From: Fidelibacterota bacterium
GTDB taxonomy: Bacteria > Fidelibacterota > Marinisomatia > SCGC-AAA003-L08 > D37C17
Direction of reading: 5' to 3'
Assembly (NCBI GenBank): GCA_002717625.1
Contig: PBEF01000011.1
Span: forward strand, 1-64,000
Length of the DNA stretch: 64,000 nt
Position numbers and translations under genes: made by a program. Below the pieces are notes generated by a model. That model was given only the letters and a program-made list of their open reading frames with translations. It made no database searches and was not told the origin of the DNA. Every line of letters begins with the position of its first letter. Position 1 is the first letter of the stretch. Positions 20,433 through 30,609 of the stretch are shown here, one piece after another.

Positions 20433-20524
20433 GGAAGCGAATGCAATCCTGGTGGATGCCACAGCCTTCAAAGCTGCTGTCCTGATGAAAATTGGGAGGT
20501 GGGTTCGATTCCCACACGTTTCCG
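20433..20524 (+). tRNA. selC: tRNA-Sec, anticodon TCA (20468-20470)
   Basis: 92 nt. Acceptor GGAAGCG/CGTTTCC; D stem GC(A)ATCC-TGGT-GGATGC; anticodon loop CTTCAAA; long variable arm TCCTGAT-GAAA-ATTGGGA (7 bp, GAAA loop); T arm GTGGG-TTCGATT-CCCAC; discriminator G; CCA not encoded. Confidence 0.93.
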
Positions 20525-20534
20525 CAAAATTAAT

Positions 20535-21107
20535 ATGCTGAAAATGTTATATATATTATATTTTTCTTGTTTGATATCTCAGGGAATATATGCTGATAAA
20601 AAAGATCCTATTATTTATTCATTAAATATAAAATATAATTCTGAAGATAATTCTATATTAAATACTAGTGAAGATTATTGGAATGTTGGTTTATCTTCTG
20701 TTCTAAAAGGTATAAATGAATATGGCCTTAATTATCAAAAGAAAAAAGAATATAAATCATTTGAAACTTTTTATAATTATTATATTAAACCTGATTTTTA
20801 TTTAAAGATGTCTTATGGAATTTCATATATGTTTATAGATAAATATGATGATGGATCTAATATCAATCGTTATGGCACTAGGCTATCTTTTTATGGTGAT
20901 AATAAAAATAGTAAGGGTGATTTGAAATTTTACCCTATACTTAGTTATGAATATTTTTCCGATCAAGATGATAGTTATGATATTTTAACATTAGGTTTAT
21001 CTGTTTTATTTAATGATATTGGATTTGAACCATCACTATCATATATATCAGAAGATATTAAGGAATTTTCTGTTAAACTTTATTTGTGGGAGTTTAGTAC
21101 TTATTAA
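20535..21107 (+). CDS. Hypothetical exported protein, possible small outer-membrane beta-barrel
   Basis: The track start at 20499 lies inside the tRNA-Sec; a plausible start is ATG 20535 (MLKMLYILYFSCLISQGIYADKK, signal peptide). Alternating aromatic beta-strand-like sequence. Confidence 0.6.
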   Translation: MLKMLYILYFSCLISQGIYADKKDPIIYSLNIKYNSEDNSILNTSEDYWNVGLSSVLKGINEYGLNYQKKKEYKSFETFYNYYIKPDFYLKMSYGISYMFIDKYDDGSNINRYGTRLSFYGDNKNSKGDLKFYPILSYEYFSDQDDSYDILTLGLSVLFNDIGFEPSLSYISEDIKEFSVKLYLWEFSTY

Positions 21108-22582
21108 TGTCTATCCCCTAGTACAACATTGACTAATGTTACTACATCTAGTATATTGACAATTCCATCATTATTTAAATCTGCAGATCCAGTAGGCTCT
21201 GATGTTCCTAGTATTATATTAATACATGTAATAATATCAAGTATATTAATAATAGAATCATTATTAATATCACCACTTAAAGATGTACTATCAAATTGAT
21301 CATAAGTATATCTTTCTGCTCTAGCAATCATTGCCATATTGCTAGGATAATCATAGTCCCACACTTTTTCTCCAGAAGGAGTTACTTCAAAAATATATGA
21401 TTCTGTTGCTTCTGTTATAAGAGTATTTCCATTAGCTAATCTAAATGATCCGCCTTGAGCCATGGAGTTAAAGCCTCCTGTATATATCCATGTATAGCTA
21501 TCTGGTCCAAAAGGTTCATCGTCTTCTATAAAATAAGTTCCATCATTATTAATTGGTGTAATGATTTCAAGAACTGCAGCCGAATTATTAGTATGAAAAT
21601 TATTAAATAAAATAAGGTTCCCAGCACCAGGGTAACCTTCTGGTATCCAATTTACAGAATGTTGGTCTGCTAAAATGTGATTATTACTATTTCCTCTATC
21701 ATAGTTTTGAGGATTTCCCCATCGATATAAAAAATCTCCTCCCATACCATATAATCCACCAGAATGAGAAGCAGCTTCTTCCGTAGTTGTACTATGGTCA
21801 ATAATATATAGTTCATCTCGATGCCTAGATGAAAGTACAATTTGATCTAAATGTTCATTGTAGTGGACTGCATTAATATGCATCCAGTCTCCATGGGCTT
21901 GACCACCAGGACCTCCATTAGAACCAACATTTCCACAGTTAATATCCATAAGCTCAGGATGCTCTGATATTTGGCCATAAAAGGCATCATATTCAGGGCC
22001 TCTATCTTGAATTAAATGATCTTTAATAGACCATTCCCAAATAATATTAGCATCTCCAGTATTAAAATCAGGTTCAATTTCAAATATTATAGTAAACCAC
22101 ATTTGATTTAATGAATTATTTACTGATGTACGTCCTAAAGCACTCCATTCACTTGAATATGTTCTTTCCCATGCAAGAATTAGGAAATTTCCATTTGGTA
22201 ATGGTTCTATATCATGGTGATGTTGATAATCGTTATTAGATAAATCATATTGCCATAGTAAACTTCCTTCCCAGTTGTAAATTTCTACCCGACCTCCAAC
22301 GCCTCCATTTTGCATTGTAGGATTAGAAACTTGACATGGATAATAAAGTAGTGTATTCTCAAAGCCCGGTTCTTCACCAGGAACAAGATAAGGTAAACTT
22401 GCAGGCCCTGTAGAATGAGACCAGCTATTATAAATACTTCCATCGATATCTTTTAAATATGTTGTTGCACTTCCTCCTCCACCTGGAGTATAAAGAGTAT
22501 ATCCTGGAGAAGGCTCTTGCGCAAATAATATAGAAACTACAAAAATTAGTAAGTAGTTGAACATTTTACATTTATACTCCAA
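21104..22582 (-). CDS. Arylsulfotransferase (ASST)-like secreted protein with C-terminal dockerin-like repeats
   Basis: HHHDIEPLPNGNFLILAWER; GDWMHINAVHYNEHLDQIVLSSRHRDELYIIDHST; ADQHSVNWIPEGYPGAGNLILFNN; C-terminal SGDINNDSIINILDIITCINIILG...DLNNDGIVNILDVVTLVNVVLG. Confidence 0.8.
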   Translation of the reverse strand: MEYKCKMFNYLLIFVVSILFAQEPSPGYTLYTPGGGGSATTYLKDIDGSIYNSWSHSTGPASLPYLVPGEEPGFENTLLYYPCQVSNPTMQNGGVGGRVEIYNWEGSLLWQYDLSNNDYQHHHDIEPLPNGNFLILAWERTYSSEWSALGRTSVNNSLNQMWFTIIFEIEPDFNTGDANIIWEWSIKDHLIQDRGPEYDAFYGQISEHPELMDINCGNVGSNGGPGGQAHGDWMHINAVHYNEHLDQIVLSSRHRDELYIIDHSTTTEEAASHSGGLYGMGGDFLYRWGNPQNYDRGNSNNHILADQHSVNWIPEGYPGAGNLILFNNFHTNNSAAVLEIITPINNDGTYFIEDDEPFGPDSYTWIYTGGFNSMAQGGSFRLANGNTLITEATESYIFEVTPSGEKVWDYDYPSNMAMIARAERYTYDQFDSTSLSGDINNDSIINILDIITCINIILGTSEPTGSADLNNDGIVNILDVVTLVNVVLGDRH

Positions 22583-22708
22583 TTAGTTAATAAAATAATT
22601 ATTCATAAATTAGTCTTTAATATAGCGATTCAGAAAATAATAAATGTAATACTTTGTAAAGCGATGTATGTATATAAAGATATTATATATAAATTAACAT
22701 AGTCTATT

Positions 22709-23803
22709 ATGAAAATTTCAGTGATAAAGAGAATATTAAAAGTTTATTTTATAATGGGTAGAACATTTAGTACATGGATACCTTTTATTGTTTTACCTTT
22801 ATTATTATTACTATTAAGGTGTATTGTTGGATTTTTTATGATTCTTGATAATATTTTTTTTCCATCAATAATTAATCAGAAAATTAAAAGTCCAATTACT
22901 ATTGTTGGAAATCCTAGGTCAGGAACAACTTTTTTACATCGCTATTTAATTAAAAATAATATAGGCGCTGGTTCTCAATTATGGCAATTAATATATACGT
23001 CAGTTACTCTTCAAAAAATGATAAAGCCATTGTTGCCTATTCTAGAACGTTTTAGTCCTACAAAATATCATTCAACAGATGCACATAAAACAAGTTTAAT
23101 ATCAATAGAAACTGATGATGCTTCAATGCTTTTTCGTTTTTTTGATGGCTTTTTTTTATATGGCTTTTTTTTAACATGGTCAAAAGATGATTTGTTTGAT
23201 TGGGTAGATCCTAAAAAAAGAGATAATTCAATACGAGATTTTAATTGGTTTGAGTCTATGTGGAAAAGAACATTAACATTTCATAATAGTGATAGAATGA
23301 TTGCAAAACTTTTTTCTGTTAGTGCTAATGCTCCTGCATATCAAAGTAAGTTTAAAGATGGAAAAATTTTATATATGGTTAGAGATCCATTAAGTGTTAT
23401 TCCATCAGGTTTAAGTCTTGTTACTGGTGTATTGGATAAAAGTTTTAATTTTTGGTCAATGCCAATTGATTCTAGACAACGTTTTATAGAAAAATTATAT
23501 AGAGCTTTAATTGAACTATTACTCCGTTTTGAAGATGATTGGAGCAATGATAGAATAGATAAGAGTAGAGTGATGATTGTTAGATTTGATAGAATGATGT
23601 CAGATTTTGATGGCTTAATGAATGAAATATTAGATTTTATTGATTATGAACCATCAGAGGATTTTTTATCTAACATTAATAAGACAGCGGATGAGCAAAA
23701 GAATTTTAAAAGTGGACATAAGTATGATTTGAAAAAATTTGGTTTAACTGAAGAAAGGATTAAAGCTGATTGCTCTGTTATATATACTACATTTTTAAAT
23801 TAA
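22709..23803 (+). CDS. PAPS-dependent-type sulfotransferase family protein
   Basis: ITIVGNPRSGTTFLHRYL (5'-PSB loop type motif); YMVRDPLSVIPSG; VMIVRFDRMMSDFDGLMNEILDFI. Confidence 0.8.
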   Translation: MKISVIKRILKVYFIMGRTFSTWIPFIVLPLLLLLLRCIVGFFMILDNIFFPSIINQKIKSPITIVGNPRSGTTFLHRYLIKNNIGAGSQLWQLIYTSVTLQKMIKPLLPILERFSPTKYHSTDAHKTSLISIETDDASMLFRFFDGFFLYGFFLTWSKDDLFDWVDPKKRDNSIRDFNWFESMWKRTLTFHNSDRMIAKLFSVSANAPAYQSKFKDGKILYMVRDPLSVIPSGLSLVTGVLDKSFNFWSMPIDSRQRFIEKLYRALIELLLRFEDDWSNDRIDKSRVMIVRFDRMMSDFDGLMNEILDFIDYEPSEDFLSNINKTADEQKNFKSGHKYDLKKFGLTEERIKADCSVIYTTFLN

Positions 23804-23809
23804 TTATTA

Positions 23810-24384
23810 TGAATAAATATATTATAGCATTATTTCTAAATTGTTTTTTGTTTGCTGATATTAATTGGCAAATATTGAAAGATAAAGAAATCTTAATAAA
23901 AGTATTTAAACAAGACTATCCTCAATGTAGAGCTGAAATTACTATTAATCATCCAATAGATGTAGTCTTGGATGTGATTGAGGATGTAGAAAATTATAAA
24001 TATTTTTTTACTTCAATAGTAATATCAGATATTAATGACTCTAATGACGTCCGATTAGCAATTAATATGCCTTTTCCTTTCTCAGATAGAGATTATACTG
24101 TTAAATTTAAGCCTGTAAAAGATGATGGGAAAGTAAGCTATCTATATGAACCTATTATTACAGAAGAATTTCCTGAATCTAAAGATTATATACGTTTAGT
24201 TGATGCAAGAGGAGGTTGGACTTTAATGTCTTTAGATAATAAAAATACTTTAGTTAGGTATGAATGGAATGGTGATATGAGAGGAGACTTCCCTAAATGG
24301 GCTTATAGCCAAGCATGGGTTAGGCAAGGTACAGAAATAATGTTAGATTTAAAAAAAGAAATAAACAAAAGGAATCCTGAATGA
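23810..24384 (+). CDS. START/polyketide-cyclase-like lipid-binding domain protein, exported
   Basis: Likely start ATG 23810 (MNKYIIALFLNCFLFADINWQ signal); CRAEITINHPIDVVLDVIEDVENYKYFFTSIV...PFPFSDRDYTVKF; ARGGWTLMSL. Confidence 0.7.
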
Positions 24385-25979
24385 AAATATATAATTATTT
24401 ATTAGCATTAGTTTTTAGTATAGCAATAATCATTCCAGCTTCAACTAATATTAGTGGACAAGCGGAATATTTTTATATGGTTACATTAAAAGATATAAAG
24501 TTAGTTAATATTCCATTTAGATTATTAAATCTTGATGTTCAGCATCAAGTAAGCGATAATTTTAATGTTTTTGGAAATTTAGGTGTTGAATATAGAAATA
24601 GAAGAGATACAGATTTTATGACAGACTCTAATTTAGAAGATTTTTTATTAGATATTAGAGAATTATATATGTCTTATTATTTTAATAATAGTGAAATTAG
24701 AATAGGTAAACAGGTTCATAGTTGGGGTAGTGTAGATGAAAATAGTCCTATTGATAATTTAAATGGATATGATTATTATTATTTATTACTAGGAGGATCA
24801 GAAAAAAAATTAGGAGCATATTCTCTTGCGTATGATGTTGAAACTGATTATTTCTACGACTTATTAGGAGCTACTCATAAAATATCTTTTGTTTATTCTC
24901 CAATGCATAATACTAATAGAATTCCTGTGAATGATCCAGATTATCCTATAGGTTTGCCTTCTGGTTCATCTCCTACAGAAGAAACTACTATTTTGAATGA
25001 TAATAATCCAGCAGAGTATGGCCTTAATATTAAATCATCTTTTAATTTTGGAGATATTTCACTTTCATATTTAGGTTTATATGATAGACTATTTAATTTA
25101 TCAGGTTTAACAATATATACAGATGAAGCTTTTACAGGTGGCGTAGTTGAGCCTGTCCCAAGATATTCTTATAGATATACAGACGTATATGCTTTAGGTG
25201 CTATGTTATTATTTGATGACTTTACCTTTAGTTTTGATTATGCTTTATTTGAGTCAAATGATACGAATGATTTGGATACTTTTAATAATTTGGAAGAAAA
25301 TCCTTATTATATAAGCTCTCCTGAGGATGATGTTTTTGGCGCTCCTGCTTTATGGATAGAACAAACACGTGCATTTGAAGAAAAGGTTAAATATTCACAA
25401 CTTGCAGTTCAGTTTGAGATGCCATTTGAAAATAACCTGAGAGTGAATAGTCAGTATTTTAAACATGAAATTATAGAATATAGTTCTAATCCATTAGGAT
25501 TAAGTTGTCTGACTTTAGCTGGATATGATAGTGATGGTGATGGTTCTTCTACAACACCTAATTGGCATCCTAATTGGGATGGTGGTGATATTCCTGGTCC
25601 ATTACCTTTATTTACTCCTGCAGATTGTGAGGATTTAGAATCTGGTTTAGGTATGACATTGGATGATTTTGAGCCGCAAAATCTTTTTATTCCAGGTGTT
25701 GGAACTCCTTATGCTATGATAACATCAGAAGGAATGTTAATTAATATTGAGAAGGCTTTTCCAGATAAAAGCTTAACTGTTGATATTAATGGATTTTTTG
25801 ATGCTGCTAATGGTGATGGTAGGCTAATATCTTTAGAAACAGAGTATGAACTTGAAAGTGGTGTAGAACTTGGATTTGGGATTACAAAGATTTATGGAGA
25901 TGATACGATGGAAAATTATAATTTTAATAATATGGAATCATTTTCTTCATTTAGATCAAGATTAACTTACTATTTTTAA
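24381..25979 (+). CDS. Outer-membrane beta-barrel protein (DUF1302/alginate-export-like)
   Basis: ELYMSYYFNNSEIRIGKQVHSWGSVDENSPIDNLN; alternating beta-strand pattern; C-terminal FRSRLTYYF. Confidence 0.65.
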   Translation: MKIYNYLLALVFSIAIIIPASTNISGQAEYFYMVTLKDIKLVNIPFRLLNLDVQHQVSDNFNVFGNLGVEYRNRRDTDFMTDSNLEDFLLDIRELYMSYYFNNSEIRIGKQVHSWGSVDENSPIDNLNGYDYYYLLLGGSEKKLGAYSLAYDVETDYFYDLLGATHKISFVYSPMHNTNRIPVNDPDYPIGLPSGSSPTEETTILNDNNPAEYGLNIKSSFNFGDISLSYLGLYDRLFNLSGLTIYTDEAFTGGVVEPVPRYSYRYTDVYALGAMLLFDDFTFSFDYALFESNDTNDLDTFNNLEENPYYISSPEDDVFGAPALWIEQTRAFEEKVKYSQLAVQFEMPFENNLRVNSQYFKHEIIEYSSNPLGLSCLTLAGYDSDGDGSSTTPNWHPNWDGGDIPGPLPLFTPADCEDLESGLGMTLDDFEPQNLFIPGVGTPYAMITSEGMLINIEKAFPDKSLTVDINGFFDAANGDGRLISLETEYELESGVELGFGITKIYGDDTMENYNFNNMESFSSFRSRLTYYF

Positions 25980-26956
25980 TGTCTAAAGTAATATCATGTT
26001 TTAAGATTACGGGATATGGTAGTTATCTTCCACCTAATATTCAAACATCTAAAGATTTATCTAAAATTATAGATAAAACAGAAGATTGGATTATTAATCA
26101 TACAGGTGTTTATGAAAGAAGAGTTTCTGATATAGATGTTGATCAAATGGGAGCTATTGCTGCGAAAGAGGCAATAGGGAATAAAGAAAAGCCAGATTTA
26201 ATTATTAATGCTTCAGGTGTTCCCAAACAAACACTACCTGATACATCTGTTTTTATACAAAAAGAGTTAGGCTTTAATTCTATCCCATCATTTAGCATCC
26301 ATAGTACATGTCTGTCTTTTATTGTGGCTTTAAATTCTGCAGCAGCGTTATTACAAACAAATTTATATAAAAAAATATTAATTGTTTCATCAGATAGAGG
26401 AACGAGAGGACGAAATTTTGATGAACCTGAAAGTTCTTCTTTATTAGGAGATGCAGCTGCAGCAATATATTTAGAAAAGTCTAATGATAAAAATAATGGT
26501 ATTATAAGTTATAATATGAATACTTATCCTGATGGTGCTTTATTAACCGAAGTAAGAGGCGGTGGAACACATTTGCATCCTCAAGATACAGGAACTAAAA
26601 AATCTGATAATTTGTTTTCTATGAATGGTCCTCAAGTATATAGGATGGCAAGAAAGAAAGTTTATGATTTAATTAAGAAAGACTTAGAAAAAAATAATTT
26701 AGAAACAACTGATATAAATCTAGTAATTCCACATCAAGCATCTGGAATGGCTGTTAAAGCTTATTCTAAATATGGAGGGTTTAATGTAAATAATGTTGTA
26801 GATATTATTGATAAAACAGGTAACTGTGTTGCGGCATCTATTCCTTTGGCTTTGGTATTAGCTTATAAAGATAATAGGATTAAACAAGGAGATTTACTTT
26901 ATTTGGTTGGTACTGGGGCAGGGCTGTCTATAGCATCATGTATTATAAGAATATAA
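25979..26956 (+). CDS. 3-oxoacyl-ACP synthase III (KAS III/FabH) family protein
   Basis: IHSTCLSFIVALN (Cys), IPHQASGMAVKA (His) and DKTGNCVAASIP (Asn) form the KAS III triad. Confidence 0.88.
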   Translation: MSKVISCFKITGYGSYLPPNIQTSKDLSKIIDKTEDWIINHTGVYERRVSDIDVDQMGAIAAKEAIGNKEKPDLIINASGVPKQTLPDTSVFIQKELGFNSIPSFSIHSTCLSFIVALNSAAALLQTNLYKKILIVSSDRGTRGRNFDEPESSSLLGDAAAAIYLEKSNDKNNGIISYNMNTYPDGALLTEVRGGGTHLHPQDTGTKKSDNLFSMNGPQVYRMARKKVYDLIKKDLEKNNLETTDINLVIPHQASGMAVKAYSKYGGFNVNNVVDIIDKTGNCVAASIPLALVLAYKDNRIKQGDLLYLVGTGAGLSIASCIIRI

Positions 26957-26959
26957 TTT

Positions 26960-29824
26960 CTAGATTCCAGTTCCAAGAATTGTATTAACAAGAGCAACAA
27001 TATCAATTACATTTAAGATTCCATCAGCATTAACATCATGAGAACATAATTGTTCATCTGTTATTTCTTCTCCTGATAAAATTGTATTAACAAGAGAAAT
27101 AATATCAATTACATTTATAACCCCATCCATGTTAACATCCATTTGTCCTCCACATTCACAGTCTTGTTCAACTGTGATTAAAAATGAATAATACAGAGGG
27201 TCGATCGAAGTATTAATATTTTCACTATTAGCTACGCAAGAAGGTAATTCTCCGCATAGCATATTACCGCCTGAGCCAAAATAGGGAAGAAAATTATAAT
27301 CAAGTCCATTCCAATTTAAATCTAGATTACAAATAGATTCAGGTAGCTCTGATAAATTATTATTAAATATCCATAAATAATTTATTAGACTAAACTCTCC
27401 AATACTTTCAGGAATTGACTCTAAGCTATTATATCCAAGATCTAACCAAATCATATTACTTAGATTTCCAATATTTTCAGGAAGGTGTGTTAATTGATTA
27501 AACGAAAGAACTAAATAAATTAAATTTGTAAGATTTGTTATACTATCAGGAAGAGATGTTAACTCATTGTAATTAAAATATAGTATAGCAATATTAGGTA
27601 AGTCCCCAATAGATTCAGGTAGGTTTGTTAAAGTAACATTCCCGCCATCGTAAAAATTTCCTATTGTTAATCTTGTTAGATGTCCGTTGAACCAATTTTG
27701 AGTTCCAATTTCAATCGGATTAATATCAAGGCTGTTAATTGTTATAATATCTTGTAATACAGATAAATCAATATTGCTGAAACATTGGCTTTGATCAAGC
27801 ACAATGGTAGAGCTTGGAAGATCATTTAGTTCAAAATAAGTAAAATTGTCTTCACATTGTCCTGTGGATGAACAATCGTTTTCATTGCATACGAATGTTC
27901 CATCATTACATTCAAATTCGGGACCAGAGCCTTCACACTCACCGCACTCATCTAACGCTGCATTACCACCACATTCACCAGAACAGTCTAGTATATTTCC
28001 ATCACAATCACATTCCCCTATATTAATATAAGTACAAGAATTATCCTCTTCTGTTGCTTGAGGATTATAGTTGCATGCCTCTATATCCATACATCCTTGT
28101 ATTTGATTTGATGATTCACCTATGTATACTGTAATTTCTTTAGATAAATCTTGTCTATGTATAGGAATAATTTCAATTTCAACTACATTGGTATTTATTG
28201 CAATAGGCATATTTAGATATGCAATTTGATTAGGCTCAAGGTGTATATTCTCATCGATTAATGGAATGTAGAAAGTTTCATCTCTTGAACCATTATTATG
28301 CAATTGTATAGCACAGGTATTATCTACAGTAATATTACCATTTTCTCCAATATACATATTTTCAACAATAACGCTAAAAGCTACAGGATGCAAGCCTGGT
28401 AATCTATTAGCTCGATATACAGCTCCATTTGGAAAAGATAAATTGTAATTTGCCTCCCAAATTATTTCATTGTTATCGGGATTTACTTCTATACTCGTTC
28501 CACCATCTCCAACGGTTGTAATTAAGTAATTGCCATTATTAAGTTTTTGTATATTTCCTGATGCAAATCCAAATAAAGACTCTGGTAAGTCATAATCCCA
28601 TACTATAGTAGCATCACATGAATTATCTGATTCATCAACTTGAATTTCAAGTCCTCTTGATGTAGGGTAGTCTGTATCATTAAGGGTCGTACTCAGATTT
28701 CCATTATCAAAAGTAATAAGATTTCCATTATCTAATTGCATTATACTATGTTGGAAAGAAAACCCTAATTCTTGCCCGCAATCAACATCTCCTGATGGCA
28801 TTGCAAGCCCCATATTCCATATAACGTCACCTGTAGTATAATCAATTTTTGTAATTCTTGATAAATGCCGTACTGAAAAATATATTGCATTTTCTTGCTC
28901 AGAAAACCAAAATGCATTAGCATGTGTCCAATCAAATCTTCCATCATTAAATGCAGCTGCCCATGTTCCAGCAATATAATCATAATCAAGTTGACTGTAA
29001 TAATCAAAAGTATTCCAACTCCATACTTCATTTCCATCAGCATCCCACTCGACAATTCTATCTCCAACCCATGGGAATTCTGAGGTAAATCCATCTACAG
29101 TATAGCCTAAAAATTGGAATAAAAGAGATAGGTTGTCAGGTAAATTTGTAGGGATAGGGCCAAGTCTTATATCTTCTACTATTGACATATAATTTCCATT
29201 TGGAAGCTGAATCATTTCATGGTGAGCAAAATGTTCGTTTGGTTCTTGAAATATTATAGTATTATCAATATTAAATTCAATAGCAGGAAGATTGTTCTGT
29301 AAGGTGTAATCATATTGTGCTCCAAATAATTGACCGTAATAATCAGTATTATAAAAAATTAAATTTTCATTTTGAGAATTCCAAATTTCATTTCCATCTT
29401 TATCTATAGCAGCGCTATAGTAATCTAAAAATGAGCTAAAGATTGTAATCTCATTTCCTGTATAAGAGCCTGTTACTGATACATTTGACCTTGAATCACT
29501 TATACTAAAAGATAAATATGTATTACCATCAGAGTCTTGCATAGAGCCCTGAGATCCATCTTCAAATATTGGTGTTACATACCATGAATATGATGTATTC
29601 CAATTAAAAAAAGTATTATTTATATAGATTAAAGATTCAACATTTTCATTTATATATTCTCCAGTTGATTCATCATAAATAGTTACTGTATAGTTTATAG
29701 CATCTGGCACCTGTTCCCATTCAAATTTAACATGTGTAGTATGTAGTGTTACTCCATTCTCAGGTGATAGTAAATCTGCAAATGACATTGATAATAATAA
29801 AATTGATATAAGATATTTTTTCAT
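26960..29824 (-). CDS. ASST-like secreted protein fused to a Cys-rich segment, leucine-rich repeats and dockerin-like C-terminus
   Basis: True start probably MKKYLISILLLSMSFA at 29824. EHFAHHEMIQLPNGNYMSIVED...LGFSFQHSIMQLDNGNLITFDNGN; GCMDIEACNYNPQATEEDNSCTYI; LRRs LPESIGDLPNIAILYFNYNELTSLPDSITNLTNLIYLVLS; C-terminal DVNMDGVINVIDIISLVNTILS...HDVNADGILNVIDIVALVNTILG. Confidence 0.8.
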   Translation of the reverse strand: MKKYLISILLLSMSFADLLSPENGVTLHTTHVKFEWEQVPDAINYTVTIYDESTGEYINENVESLIYINNTFFNWNTSYSWYVTPIFEDGSQGSMQDSDGNTYLSFSISDSRSNVSVTGSYTGNEITIFSSFLDYYSAAIDKDGNEIWNSQNENLIFYNTDYYGQLFGAQYDYTLQNNLPAIEFNIDNTIIFQEPNEHFAHHEMIQLPNGNYMSIVEDIRLGPIPTNLPDNLSLLFQFLGYTVDGFTSEFPWVGDRIVEWDADGNEVWSWNTFDYYSQLDYDYIAGTWAAAFNDGRFDWTHANAFWFSEQENAIYFSVRHLSRITKIDYTTGDVIWNMGLAMPSGDVDCGQELGFSFQHSIMQLDNGNLITFDNGNLSTTLNDTDYPTSRGLEIQVDESDNSCDATIVWDYDLPESLFGFASGNIQKLNNGNYLITTVGDGGTSIEVNPDNNEIIWEANYNLSFPNGAVYRANRLPGLHPVAFSVIVENMYIGENGNITVDNTCAIQLHNNGSRDETFYIPLIDENIHLEPNQIAYLNMPIAINTNVVEIEIIPIHRQDLSKEITVYIGESSNQIQGCMDIEACNYNPQATEEDNSCTYINIGECDCDGNILDCSGECGGNAALDECGECEGSGPEFECNDGTFVCNENDCSSTGQCEDNFTYFELNDLPSSTIVLDQSQCFSNIDLSVLQDIITINSLDINPIEIGTQNWFNGHLTRLTIGNFYDGGNVTLTNLPESIGDLPNIAILYFNYNELTSLPDSITNLTNLIYLVLSFNQLTHLPENIGNLSNMIWLDLGYNSLESIPESIGEFSLINYLWIFNNNLSELPESICNLDLNWNGLDYNFLPYFGSGGNMLCGELPSCVANSENINTSIDPLYYSFLITVEQDCECGGQMDVNMDGVINVIDIISLVNTILSGEEITDEQLCSHDVNADGILNVIDIVALVNTILGTGI

Positions 29825-29832
29825 AATAATTC

Positions 29833-30609
29833 CTAACTGCAATCTACTAAAAATTCAGGATTTAATAAATTAGCTTTATTATACATTAGTTCATTTTTAC
29901 TATTTAAATCATAAATATTTCCACCTGCATATTTAACTACAGCATGAGCTGCAGCAGTATCCCATTCCATAGTAGGGCCAAGACGCGGATAAATATGAGC
30001 TGAGCCATCTGCAACTAGACATATTTTAATAGAACTTCCCATTTTGACAAGTTCATGATTTGGATAGCCCTTTAAAAATACATTTAATTTTGGATTATTA
30101 GCATGAGATCTAGATGTTACAACTTTGACAGTATCATTTGGAATAATCACATTAATTTTATTAGCAGATTCATTTTTTGATATTTTATATGAACCTTGAT
30201 TAATTAATCCATACCATACAGTATTAAGAACAGGAGCATAAACAACCCCTAATATTGGAGTCCCTTGTGATATAAGGGCAATATTCACTGTGAATTCTCC
30301 ATTCTTTTTAATGAACTCTTTAGTCCCATCAAGAGGATCTATTAACCAAAACATATTCCATTTTTCTCGTTCATTATAGTCTATGCTTTTTCCCTCTTCA
30401 GATAAAATGGGAATATCAGGTGTAATTTTTTTAAGTGAATGTTCAATAACATCATTAGATGCTTTATCTGCAAGTGTAAGAGGTGTTTTATCATCTTTAT
30501 ACGTTACTCCTAAATCTTTATTTTGATAGATCTTTAATATTGCATTTCCAGCTTCTCTAGAAATAGCTAAAATATTATCACACAGTATTTTATAGTTTAA
30601 AGATTCCAT
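29833..30609 (-). CDS. cysQ: 3'(2'),5'-bisphosphate nucleotidase (CysQ)
   Basis: LSEEGKSIDY; WLIDPLDGTKEFIKKNGEFTVNIALI; MEWDTAAAHAVVKYAGG inositol-monophosphatase-family motifs. Confidence 0.9.
   Translation of the reverse strand: MESLNYKILCDNILAISREAGNAILKIYQNKDLGVTYKDDKTPLTLADKASNDVIEHSLKKITPDIPILSEEGKSIDYNEREKWNMFWLIDPLDGTKEFIKKNGEFTVNIALISQGTPILGVVYAPVLNTVWYGLINQGSYKISKNESANKINVIIPNDTVKVVTSRSHANNPKLNVFLKGYPNHELVKMGSSIKICLVADGSAHIYPRLGPTMEWDTAAAHAVVKYAGGNIYDLNSKNELMYNKANLLNPEFLVDCS

Noticed and set aside
27846-29094. ORFs 27846..28031 (+), 28765..29094 (-) and 28895..29083 (+) within the ASST-LRR gene
   Set aside because: Alternative-frame or antisense readings of the Cys-rich and propeller coding region; no recognisable product.
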